A DNA stretch of 64,000 nt from Gorsachius magnificus (Eukaryota; Chordata; Aves; Pelecaniformes; Ardeidae): contig CM067081.1 of assembly GCA_034008185.1 (NCBI GenBank), positions 107,889,265-107,953,264 of the forward strand, in the 5' to 3' direction. This document shows positions 39,569 to 49,030 of the stretch, piece after piece; position 1 is the first letter of the stretch; every line of letters begins with the position of its first letter. The position numbers and the translations under genes are program-made. The notes below the pieces were generated by a model. It had not been told where the DNA came from. It worked only from the letters and a program-made list of their open reading frames with translations, and did no database searches.

Positions 39569-40843
39569 GTATTTATTTGCCTGCATTCAGCCATCTGGTT
39601 AGGTCTGCTTTTCAGGATAAACTGGATAGTTGGGTTTGTAGCTGAATGAGTACACATACACATTGTATAATATTCGGAAAGAATTTCTGTTATTTTTTTC
39701 TTCTCTTGGGCCAATCCATTACTTTGAATGACAGCTTGCCATTCAGATAGTCTTTAAGATAAAATTTCCTTTTGACAAATATTTTTTGCATATTTAATGT
39801 ATAAAGAGGAGAGATATTTAAAATGATCATTGTTCTGAAAGTTGTTTCAGTGTTCTCTCAATATAATAAAGGGTTGTTTCAGACACACTGAAACAAATTT
39901 GGCCATCAAAGTATTTCACAATAACCACTTGCTAGGGATAAGAATTTGCTATGGACTACTAATGATGATACCTTAAAGAGCCAAGTTAGAAACGTAGTTT
40001 TCTTCTTCTTACCTGGTAACAAAGTGGTCTTTAAATAATGCAGTTTATCACCTTCCTCCATATTTCTGCTTGACCTTACTCTGACTGCTGAGTTGAGTAT
40101 CAATTACAGAAACATGTATTCAGGGATATCTATGATGACTAACATGACATTAGGATCAGAGAAATGGGTCTCCACAGGTTGAACTAAACTAACACCTATA
40201 GTAAACCTAAACCCATATATTCATATGTGGGACATGATCAGTACGGTATAAATTTCATACTGTGGATTATAAGAGAATGGTTATTCTTAATAAATGTGAA
40301 CAGTCAAATCAATATTGTACAGCCTGTTGTGCAAAATTTGGAACAGATATTAGTTAAGATAAATTTCCAGAAATTATAATTTCTGAGTATTTCTAAAGAG
40401 AAAGAAGGGCGACAGGCTGGAATTTATGCACAGCAATCTGTGTAGGTTTCATTTGGCTTTTAGAGTTTCTAAGAGATTTCTTTGAAACTGTCTGCCAAAA
40501 CCTAGCCACTAGGGTGCAGGTATGCAGCACAAACCACAGTGGGGAATACATGTAAACCTCTCACCCACTTCAAAAAGCTTTTTTTTCTTGAAATGCTACT
40601 AACATTTTGACAGTATTTCAAACTCTGAAAATATTTATTAGTTCTCGGAAACCAAAACCTTCAAGCTTTCATTCTGTAAGTTAATATTTGAGTAAGTTTC
40701 TAATGTAGTCTGTATTTGTTAACAAATAGAGTTTCTAGATGCATCTTATTAATGTAATGATACTGGAAAGCTATTAAAGCATCTGGGAATTAAAGCAAAG
40801 GCGTGAAAGGTCAGGTGCATTTTGTGTGACCTTGTAGGTAAAA

Positions 40844-40871
40844 ACTGTAATGTTACAACTGTAGTGTTACA
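40844..40871. repeat. 14-bp tandem duplication
   Basis: ACTGTAATGTTACA is followed directly by a copy with one substitution. It lies 29 bp left of the LTR at 40901. Confidence 0.88.
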
Positions 40872-41142
40872 AAGTCCTGCCTGAAGCAGGACTGTTACGT
40901 TGTCCTGGTTTCAGCTGGGATAAAGTTAATTTTCTTCATAGTGGCTTGCATAGTGCTGTGTTTTTCAGTTTAATATTAGAAGAATGTTGAGAACACCCTG
41001 ATGTTTTTATTTGTTGCTAAGTAGTGCTTAGACTAGACAAGGACTTCCAGCTTCCCCTGCTCTGCCAGGTGCACAAGAAGCTGGGAGGGGGCACAGCCAG
41101 GACAGCTGACCCCAGCTGACCAAAGGGCTAATCCAGACCATA

Positions 41143-41164
41143 TGACGTCATGCCCAGTATATAA
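41143..41164 (+). promoter_or_regulatory. LTR promoter: CRE plus TATA box
   Basis: A perfect cAMP-response-element palindrome TGACGTCA (41143-41150) lies 7 bp before TATATAA (41158-41164). CRE sites bind CREB/ATF factors in vertebrates. The aligned site in the other four LTR copies of this window is mutated. Transcription would start some 25-30 bp further right if the promoter is still active, which the sequence cannot show. Confidence 0.65.
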
Positions 41165-41348
41165 CCTGTTGGAAGAAGAAGAAAGGGAGTGTGTACATTC
41201 AGAGTGGTGGCGTTTGTCTTCCCAAGTTACCGTTACGTGTGATGGAGCCCTGCTTTCCTGGGGATGGCTGAGCACCTGCCTGCCCATGGGAAGCAGTGAA
41301 TGAATTCCTTGTTTTGCTTTGCTTGCGTGTGTGGCTTTTGCTCTACCT

Positions 41349-41354
41349 ATTAAA
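41349..41354 (+). terminator. LTR polyadenylation signal ATTAAA
   Basis: An ATTAAA hexamer just before the conserved ACTGCCTTTATCTCAACCCA segment of the LTR. The same hexamer occurs at the same place in the copies at 47160 and 60046 (47615-47620 and 60220-60225). Confidence 0.6.
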
Positions 41355-43854
41355 CTGCCTTTATCTCAACCCACGAACTTTCTCACTTTTACTCATCGAT
41401 TCTCTCCCCGATCCCACTGTTGGGGGCAGTGAGCAAGCGGCTGCGTGGTGCTGACTTGCCAGCCGGGGTTAAACCATGACATATGTATAACAACATAAGG
41501 AAGGAAGAGGATGCTGTTGCAGCTTTATTGGTAAAAAGCAGTGCTGAGGATTTCTAAAATGGTCATTGAAGGTAAGAACTGATAACTAGTAAACCTCCCA
41601 CCTACAGGCACAATTTTGCACTAAACTGTTGTTTCATACTTACAACTTTTATTTCTTTCTCATTAACACTAAAACAAAACCACTGTCTTTACTGTATTAT
41701 TTTTAAGATAGGGAAATTTTTATTTCTTGATAAAAAACCATTATGGGTGCTGCAGAAAATAAAATTAGAAAGCAATTTTGTGCATTGACAAATTCACAGA
41801 TAGCAAACACATTTTTGTCTATTTGTAATTTTATTAGAGGTAATAAACACTGTCATTGATGCCCAGCACTACTTTTTTTCTTGCAAGGAGGGCAACATTT
41901 CTAGTATAAATGGTGCAATTGGCTTGCACTGTGGATATGAAATAACATGTCTGGCCTTGAGCTAAGAATACAGATGTTCCTTGAACACTGATCCTTTGCA
42001 TCAGACTAACGTTCTGTTTTGCAGTGTGTTATCCAAACTGTTCCATCTTCTTTTTCACCCTGCAACATATCAGTTGCTATTTTAATGCATTTTTATTCCT
42101 TCTTTCAAAGTGTTTTCATTTTTACAGGCCACATTTACTGCAGTGCTATTGCCAGCTCCACACTGAACCCAGAGAGGTGCATGCCTGCTGTTCCATAGGC
42201 AGCCTGCCTTGATCTGACCTCTGGGTGCCATGCAGTCCTGCATTTTCCCTTCACGTGCTTTCTGTGATGCTTTCTTCCACCTTGTCTTGTTGTCTTTTTA
42301 ATGACAAACAGTATTTGAAGTAGGAAAAATAAGAATTTTATAACTTTCCAAGACCCAGTAGCACTGCACTTCAGCTGGCTAAAGAAATACCCTAAAAAAC
42401 CAAGGTGTCCCTTTACATACATTTTACCCCTGATGTCTTTCAGTCTTACTGATTTGGGGACATAGATTTTCTTAGTTTTTCTTCAGCACATTTGCTATTT
42501 GCTGTTTACTTGTTCCTTGACTGATCTGCTTCGAAAACATACCTGTTCATTTCCCTTCCTGTGCCCTTGTGAACAGTCATTCAAAGTTTTTTTCAGAGTT
42601 AGACCCATCAGTAATGTCTGTTGATGTCTGGTTTGGTTACTGTTGTGTTTTTTTTCCCTTCTTCTCTCTTTTCAGGGTTTCTGTTCATTCCAAATCCTGC
42701 TGAAAAGTTAAAGGACCCCTTTTCACATAGGTTTGGTCTCAATAACTATTTTTTGTTTGAGATGTTCATAGTTAGGTAATATCCAGTGAGTTGATTAGTG
42801 TGTCCTTGGCAGTGTATAACTCACCTTATTTTTGCTGATATCACAGTTATATCATATCCACACATGAACAAATCACTTGATTGTGTACATTTGGACTGTC
42901 AAAAAGAGCTACCCGGCTGAAAATTTCTTTTCAATTTACAGGCATGCAGCATAAACACTGTATCAGCTGGTACCAAGAGAAAGGTCTTTTGGTATCCAGA
43001 TGAGAGAAATCCCATTATGCAATCTTTTAGTATTTGCTTTGATTGCATATCCATGTTCCCCCATATTCAGAGAGAAAATTGCAGTTTAAGATTTTCATCC
43101 CTACTGGTTCTCACAGCTGAATCAGTGACATCTCAGTGATGTTGCAATTATTCCAGTGTGAGGACATAGTCTAAAATAAGTTAAAGCTACCCCCAAAAGT
43201 AAGTTATCATAAGTTTTCTGGAGAGCAGTGAAACAATCAAAATTACAATCCAGACCTATAATAGCAAAGTCTGGGAAAATTCATATAAAGGTTATACAAA
43301 AAATGTTGTAAAGTTTAAGCTGATCTTTAACTATTGCAACATTGAAGAATACTTTGTAGAGAAAGTTACATTATTCTTTACCTCTTGAAAGGCATCTTTC
43401 ACTCTAGCAATCACGTCCTGAGACTGAATAGAAAATCAGGTTATTTCATTACAATGATGCCCATGTTCCTAATATATAAACACATTTTTTCCTGCCTCTT
43501 TTTTATCTCTGGTAAGAAGTGATGAGCTGTTGCTTTACATGTCATAAATATGTTTGGAATCAACATCCATTGAAATAAAAGGCTTTGTTTTCATGATTAT
43601 TTTTTGGTTCTCCACAAATTAATGTAAAAAAACCGCATTCATTATTTGTAGCTCTTGTTTTCAATGTTTTCTTTACAGTGCTGCAAGTTAAAATAATAAA
43701 TAAATTTGGGGTATCCAAATATAAGAATGAGGTAACAGCTTTTCTTGATTATTCAAGTCTAAGCTTTTCCAGTGGGGAGGTATGTTTTCCTCTGGGTGTA
43801 GTTCCCAGTGACCTGAATATCGATAACAGGAAGCAGTTGCAAAAACAACCAAGA

Positions 43855-43857
<3 letters not shown>

Positions 43858-43905
<48 letters not shown>
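43858..43905. repeat. (CAA)16 microsatellite
   Basis: Sixteen uninterrupted CAA units, the longest pure tandem array in the window. In one frame it would give a polyglutamine run and on the other strand polyvaline, but the surrounding frame (43678-43938) has no protein features. A pure array of this length is likely to vary between individuals. Confidence 0.95.
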
Positions 43906-44524
43906 AACAAATCCACAAAAGTTGGGGAAAGACATTAATGGAAAGATCTATTTCACCCAATGCTTCTTCCCCACTAAATGTGTCTCTTCTGGTTTAGTTT
44001 GGAACAGTTTAGATATAGGTTACCCTGCCTAATAAACCTGCTTAGTGCAGGATGTTTCTAATGGGAAAATTATTGTGGAATAGCTCATGTGCTTGACATT
44101 CATCCCTTCCCATCTTTCTGTAACACCCTTGTGTGGCTACAGACTTTATCCATACTAATCCTGGGAATACCTATGTGAGAAGCCACTGTAAAAGAGTTAT
44201 TCCTCTCTCTTATTCTTTTATTGTCTTGAATGGGTCTATATGGAAGATATAGACATACTCAGCAACTGTACTGGCATATGTAGAAATAATCTAAATTTCT
44301 ACATTTCAAATTTTTTACATTTTTAAAAAAATATAAAATAAAGATGGTTAATTTTATTTTGATATTTCAGTGATCAACTTCTAATCTCCATAATGAATTC
44401 TCAGACACTTAAAAGCAAGAGGATACCTCATGCCCATGAATGAAACAAAAGTAGTTACAGTTCAGTTATGTGATAGAAGACTGTTTTATTTCATTTATTT
44501 TCTCTCACTTCATTTTTTTTTCAG

Positions 44525-44574
44525 TCTTATAAATTGGGATAATGTCAGTAAATGATTTGGCACTGCTCTTTGAT
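44525..44574 (+). other. weak non-coding exon candidate (50 nt)
   Basis: Preceded by TTTTTTTTCAG (AG at 44523-44524) and followed by the donor GTAAGT (44575-44580). All three frames have stops within the 50 nt, so it could only be an untranslated or lncRNA exon. Splice-like pairs of this quality are frequent by chance. Confidence 0.12.
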
Positions 44575-44818
44575 GTAAGTTTGCTTACTCGCTTTGTTAT
44601 AGATTCCTTTTAATCTCTCTGTCTCTCTCTCTATAGATTTGCCTTCCTCCCCCACTTCTTTTTTATAAATGGTGTTGATGTTTGTTGTGAAATGCCTTGT
44701 GCAGTGATATGTCTGGCAGAATACGTGGCTTCCTGTTTGCTTGGGTTATTTAGAATTGCATATTGTTCTTTCTTGATCCTAAGTTTGTTTCCAATCCTTA
44801 CACTCCATGATTATTTTC

Positions 44819-44851
44819 ATGTTGTTTCTTTCATGTCGTTTCTTTCATGTC
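44819..44851. repeat. 14-bp tandem duplication
   Basis: ATGTTGTTTCTTTC and ATGTCGTTTCTTTC lie side by side and are followed by ATGTC, giving 2.4 copies with one substitution. Confidence 0.88.
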
Positions 44852-46655
44852 ATTGCCTCTGATCGTGTTGCAGTTCTATGTTACTGACTTTTTTATTCAT
44901 TTATTTATTTATTTTCTAAATTAGAATTTTCTCCCCTCTGTTTATCATCTATCCCTATGCAGCCAGTTAAAAGCAGTCATAGCATACCTCACGGGGAAAG
45001 GAAAAATCTTTCTTTTATGTGAATATTAAAAATAACAAAATCTATGTAAAGTTTACTTCCATTTGGAGTATAGTTTAGCTGATTGGCCTTAGAGTGTAGA
45101 ACTATTACATCTTAAAGCATTTGTTGGTATGTCTACAATGTCATGCCATGTTTCTTGGGAAGAGAGTCTAGTGTTTTTCAGCTTTGCTTAAAGAAAACAT
45201 GATTCAAATTTTTTTATTTCATTAGGATTATTTGTGCTGTAGTTCAGTGGTATCCTTCATGTATCTATTCCATCCACAGAGATTTACATCTTTCTCCCTT
45301 TTATGCTACTTTAGTTGCAGAATTACCTTGCAGAATTGATTGGAGTGAAATCTTATCTTTTAAAAATAATCAAATCTCTAAATTCAGCTTAAACTGATTT
45401 CCTGATCTAGTTTATCCTTATTTAGTTGTCCAATTAATGCGTTTACTTGCACAAAAGAAGCAACAATATAATAGCATAATAATGAGGAAAAAAAGAATAG
45501 GGAGGTTAAGTGTCTTTTTAAACATGTCAAAACCATGTTTAAAGACTTTCTCTATTATAGACATATTATCACACAGATATTCCTGCTTCCTGGTGCCCTG
45601 CCAGAGTTATTTGGATCCATGCACTGTCTATAACTACCATCAAGGATTTTAGAAGATTATCTTAATATAACTGAGTAACACAAAAGCGCACTGTTGTGAT
45701 TTATATATTGAAAATTTGTTCCTGGATCATCCTGTTCCAGAGTCTTTCTGTATACTTTTTTATGCGCTCCCAAACTTCAGGTTGTAAGTGCAAATTAACT
45801 TAGCAGCTGAGATGACTTGGAAGAGTTGTTTCAGTGTCTGATATGGAGTTATTTGTATTGCATATACAAAAACTAGCAAGAACTCCAAGAGAAAATTTAA
45901 ATGAGTTGTATTGTCTCCCTATAGTTTAATGCAGTCTCTTATGCCACATACTGAAAAATCATCAGAAGTTCTGATACTACAAAGTCAAACAGTGTATTGG
46001 TGTATACACGTTGTCCTTACTTTTGGATTTTTCAAAGCTAAATATTTAATATTGTAATACATCATTGCAAGTGTTCACTCTGTATTCCAGCAAGAAAGGC
46101 ACTCAGAGCCCATAATGTATTGATTAAAATATCATTTCTTGGAGATAAAATAAGAAAGGAAAAGAGGACAGCATAGAAAAACTTACATCTCTTCAGGTAC
46201 TGGGAAGCCTGACTTGTGCAGCGTCAGATGGACTTCCAATCAGGACATGGCACACTGCACTGTGCAGATCCTGTCTGGGAAAAGGTTCACCAGCATTGTA
46301 GTCTTGAGAGATTTTTCAGGATGTTCTTAGAAGTAAGCAACTCTATTAATTGTTTCTACTGTCAAACAAATGGATGGTATCTGAAAACATGCTGCTTTAC
46401 TTCAAGATAAGATGAGACATGCAAGTAGCTTAACAAGCAGGTGCTAAGTGGGAGCAACATCCAGGCTTCTCTGTTACCATCAGTACACTAAAGTTCATCC
46501 AGCATCCAAGTGGTATATGCAACACAGCACAGGCTGCACCTACTCAAGCCAACTGTAAGGTGTATCTCTAAATCCTCTATGTACCAGAGTCTTCCAGTTA
46601 GGACCACTACTAATACGTTCTGTTGACAGAGAATATGTTGTCCAAAGAAGGTGGA

Positions 46656-46905
46656 AATCATAGAATCATATAATTGTTTAGGTTGGAAAAGACTTTTAAG
46701 ATCATCAAGTCCAACCATTACCCTAATCCTGCCATCCCACCACTAAACCATGTCCCTAAGCACCTTGTCTACCCAACTTTTAAATACCTCCAAGGATGGG
46801 GACTTGACCACTTCCCTGGGCAGCCTGTTCCAATGATTAACAACCCTTTCATTGAAGAAATTTTTCCTGATGTCCAACCTAAACCTGCCCTGGCACAACT
46901 TATAC
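46656..46905 (-). mobile_element. CR1 LINE 3' fragment
   Basis: The reverse complement of the CR1 3' end. On the plus strand it starts AATCATAGAATCAT and continues with GTTGGAAAAGACTTTTAAGATCATC-type sequence through TTCATTGAAGAAATTTTTCCTG to about 46905. It has the same 3' subfamily features as 36508-37096 (the stretch around the ORF2 stop, read as GCTTAGG(G/A)ACA(T/C)GGTTTAGTGG on the sense strand). It is 5'-truncated after roughly 250 bp and is non-coding. Confidence 0.93.
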
Positions 46906-47154
46906 CAGTACAACTCTCAGAGTAGATTGCCTTCTCAGTTCTGGTCAGTACTAGTTAGTGTTAAATGGAAATGAAATAACAGCTGTATAATGCTAGGTTA
47001 GACCACCTGGAAGTCACTTAATGCTTTTCCTGTCTTAGCATCCATTGTAGCTTGCTAAGGAAAAAATCTTCAATTTCTTTCTTCCTGCTAATTTTCCCAT
47101 TAGTACAATATTTTAATGTACAAATACTGGGAAAGATTCCCAGTCACAAGCTAA
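46906..47154. other. short unique spacer
   Basis: About 250 bp between a CR1 fragment and a solo LTR. Nothing recognisable was seen in it. Confidence 0.5.
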
Positions 47155-47159
47155 AAAGA

Positions 47160-47756
47160 TGTCCTAGTTTCAGCTGGGATAGAGTTAATTTTCTTCACAG
47201 AAGCTAGCATAGTGCTGTGCTTTGGATTTAGTACTAGAAGAATGTTGATAACACTCTGATGTTTTTAGTTGTTGCCAAGTAGTGCTCAGACTGCTCAAGG
47301 ACTTTTTGAGCTTCTCCCGCTTGGCCAGGTGCATAACAAGCTGGGAGTACAGCACAGCTAGGACAGCTAACCCAAACTGTCCAAAGAGCTATTCCATACC
47401 ATATAACGTCATGGGGGCGGTTAGTTGGTCGGTCGCCGGCAGAGTGGACGCAGCTTGGGCTGTGTGATCGCGGCTCAGGGGGAGTGATCGTGGCTCGGGA
47501 CGGGCTGGGCATCAGTCAGCGGGTGGTGAGCAATTGCATTGTGCATCACTTGTTTTATATAGTCTGTATATTTTCTTACCATTATTATTATTATTATTAT
47601 TATTATTCTCTCTTATTAAACTGTCTCTATCTCAACCCACGGGTCTTACTTTTTTTTTATTTTCTCTGATTCTCTCCCCCATCCCACTGAGGGAGAGGGG
47701 TGGAGTGAGCGAGCGGCTGCGTGGTGCTTAGTTGCCAGCCAGATTAAACCACGACA
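47160..47756 (+). mobile_element. solo LTR of an endogenous retrovirus
   Basis: A complete 597-bp LTR, TGTCCTAGTTTCAGCTGGG to ATTAAACCACGACA, bounded by a perfect 5-bp target duplication AAAGA (47155-47159 and 47757-47761). It carries a (ATT)9 array (47581-47607), an ATTAAA signal (47615-47620) and a mutated CRE-like site TAACGTCA (47404-47411). The middle (47410-47520) is locally CpG-rich and differs from the 40901 copy. Its own exact duplication shows that it inserted independently of the LTR at 40901. No viral genes are linked. Confidence 0.93.
47581..47607. repeat. (ATT)9 microsatellite inside the LTR
   Basis: Nine pure ATT units just before the LTR polyadenylation signal, the longest of the three orthologously placed arrays in this LTR family. 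Confidence 0.95.
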
Positions 47757-47761
47757 AAAGA

Positions 47762-48461
47762 AAAAAAGGAAATTGGGAAATCTGTGATGAATTGCTAAAA
47801 TACTCTGTCTGTAACTCATCTCTTTGAGTCAAGTGAAACTCAGTCTGTAGCTCTAATGACTGATCTATCTGACTTAGCTAATCATCAGTAAGAACATTAT
47901 AATTTTTATTAATACCACTCCACAGTTTTCATAAATTAGTTAACTCGCAAGACAAGATTTCAAATCAAAGGTTATTAGTTATACCCCTTAATAGATAATT
48001 ACTTACATATAGTGTCAGAAGTACTCGAGACCCACACATAAGCTTAGAAAACTTCACATTTATGTTGCCAAAGGACTATGTGAAGTTAAAGTCTAAAGAA
48101 ATTTCAGTTGTTTTTCTTTGGATCACACTTCAGATGAGACCAGTATAATTATCTGTATTATGTCACAGCATTTTATTTATATCAGATCTAAGAAAATATT
48201 TTATTTTATTTTATTTTACCTTTAATTGGTATTAAGCTCTGTATGAATGCTTAGTGTTAAAGATTTGTTACACAAAATAGGCATTCACTGAAAAAGGGGT
48301 TTACTGAACTTAAGCTGCTCCAATTATCTTAAATTCTAGTAATAATTCCAACCTGAAATTTCTGTTTACTTTGTATGTTAAAAGGGGAGATAAGCATAGA
48401 AAGCATACATACTGTGCTTTGTAGATAGCTACAGACTACAAAAACATCTCAACTGTAGAGT
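47762..48461. other. unique AT-rich spacer
   Basis: About 700 bp of AT-rich sequence with an (ATTTT)4 array at 48198-48217. No gene or recognisable transposon. Confidence 0.5.
48198..48217. repeat. (ATTTT)4 microsatellite
   Basis: Four ATTTT pentamers in unique DNA. Confidence 0.9.
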
Positions 48462-48551
48462 GTCTTTGGTTGAAAGAAAATTTTGGAGGGTGTCTGGTTC
48501 AAATCCCTGCTCAAAGCCGGGACAGCTTAGACAAGGTTACTCAGAGCACTC
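48462..48551 (-). mobile_element. old CR1 LINE, 3' piece of a split copy
   Basis: On the plus strand the words GGTTGAAAG...GTCTGGTTCAAATCCCTGCTCAAAGC and GACAAGGTTACTCAGAGC follow the known order of the reverse-complemented CR1 3' part (the '...CCCTGCTCAAAGCAGG...GGTTGCTCAGGGC' class). The copy then stops, and its expected continuation appears at about 48834. Many substitutions indicate age. Confidence 0.72.
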
Positions 48552-48833
48552 ACATCTGGATATTTGCAGTCCCTTATACTGCTGCTTATCTTGCAAACTT
48601 TTATTACTTACATGGTTCCTACATGCAACTACATATCTCTGGTGGTCCTGTTGACCATACTTATGTAAAATGCTCATACATTTTTTCTGGCTACACCATC
48701 ACAGTGTTGCAGAATACTTACATACTGCTGTTTAGTACGTCTGTATTTGGATTCAAGGCAAGCTAATATTAGTTATATCCTGATAAATAAATTCATAATT
48801 TATAGGAGTTATAAGCCTCTACCTCAGCTATAG
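48552..48833. other. about 280 bp unidentified insert inside a CR1 copy
   Basis: Separates the two collinear pieces of one minus-strand CR1. It is AT-rich, has no LTR ends or poly(A) tail, and I do not recognise it. It may be a short transposon, a templated insertion, or a filler formed during a rearrangement. No clear duplication flanks it; the exact edges are uncertain by about 15 bp. Confidence 0.45.
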
Positions 48834-49030
48834 GGTCTTGTTCAATCAAAAATCAAGTATCTCCAAAGATGGAGTTTCGATAACCTCCCTGGAAAGCCTG
48901 TGCCAGTGTTTGACCTCCCTCATGGTGACAAAGTGTTCCTTAATACCTGTTCATTGCCTCTCGTGCTTTTACTCCAAAAGGCTGCTAAATTCCAAGTTGA
49001 GCCTAATCTTCTTGTATTTGTATTTAAATA
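48834..49030 (-). mobile_element. old CR1 LINE, 5' piece of a split copy
   Basis: Resumes the CR1 at TATCTCCAAAGATGGAGTTTC and continues in correct order through CCAGTGTTTGACC, a TTCCTTAATACC-like part and CATTGCCTCTCGTGC. It is the upstream part of the same minus-strand copy that ends at 48551, and is similarly diverged. Confidence 0.75.

Larger units (their letters stand above)
37097..40900. other. unique non-coding DNA with one exon candidate
   Basis: About 3.8 kb with no recognised transposon. It contains a short (TG)n array (37912-37924), an A-run (about 38385-38398), the candidate microexon at 39521-39568 and a 14-bp tandem duplication just before the next LTR (40844-40871). No protein-like frame was seen. 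Confidence 0.45.
40901..41481 (+). mobile_element. solo LTR of an endogenous retrovirus
   Basis: A complete 581-bp LTR in plus orientation, beginning TGTCCTGGTTTCAGCTGGG and ending TTAAACCATGACA. Five-base flanks TACGT (40896-40900) and TATGT (41482-41486) form a target duplication with one C-to-T change at a CpG. Promoter parts are the best preserved of the five copies: an intact palindromic CRE TGACGTCA (41143-41150), a TATATAA box (41158-41164) and an ATTAAA signal (41349-41354). It lacks the (ATT)n array found in three relatives, so it represents another subtype. No viral genes adjoin it. The antisense frame at 41033-41287 is a by-product. Confidence 0.92.
41487..46655. other. about 5 kb unique non-coding DNA
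   Basis: Lies between two LTRs of the same orientation but contains no recognisable retroviral gag, pol or env coding sequence, so it is host DNA and not a provirus interior. It includes a (CAA)16 microsatellite (43858-43905), a 14-bp tandem duplication (44819-44851), a CT-rich tract (about 44619-44635) and a weak non-coding exon-like segment (44525-44574). Confidence 0.5.

Noticed and set aside
43678..43938. A small polyglutamine protein
   Set aside because: The frame exists only because (CAA)16 has no stops; the flanking residues show no protein features and no promoter or splice context.
47234..47512. Antisense open frames in the LTRs (also 41033-41287)
   Set aside because: Both lie inside solo LTRs and reflect LTR base composition; no known protein motif.
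40901..47756. A provirus with LTRs at 40901 and 47160 and a 5.7-kb interior
   Set aside because: Each LTR has its own different 5-bp duplication (TACGT/TATGT and AAAGA/AAAGA), the two belong to different subtypes, and the interval shows no retroviral coding sequence.
48496..48506. A tRNA-like B box (GGTTCAAATCC)
   Set aside because: It is part of the split CR1 copy; no A box or cloverleaf can be formed around it.
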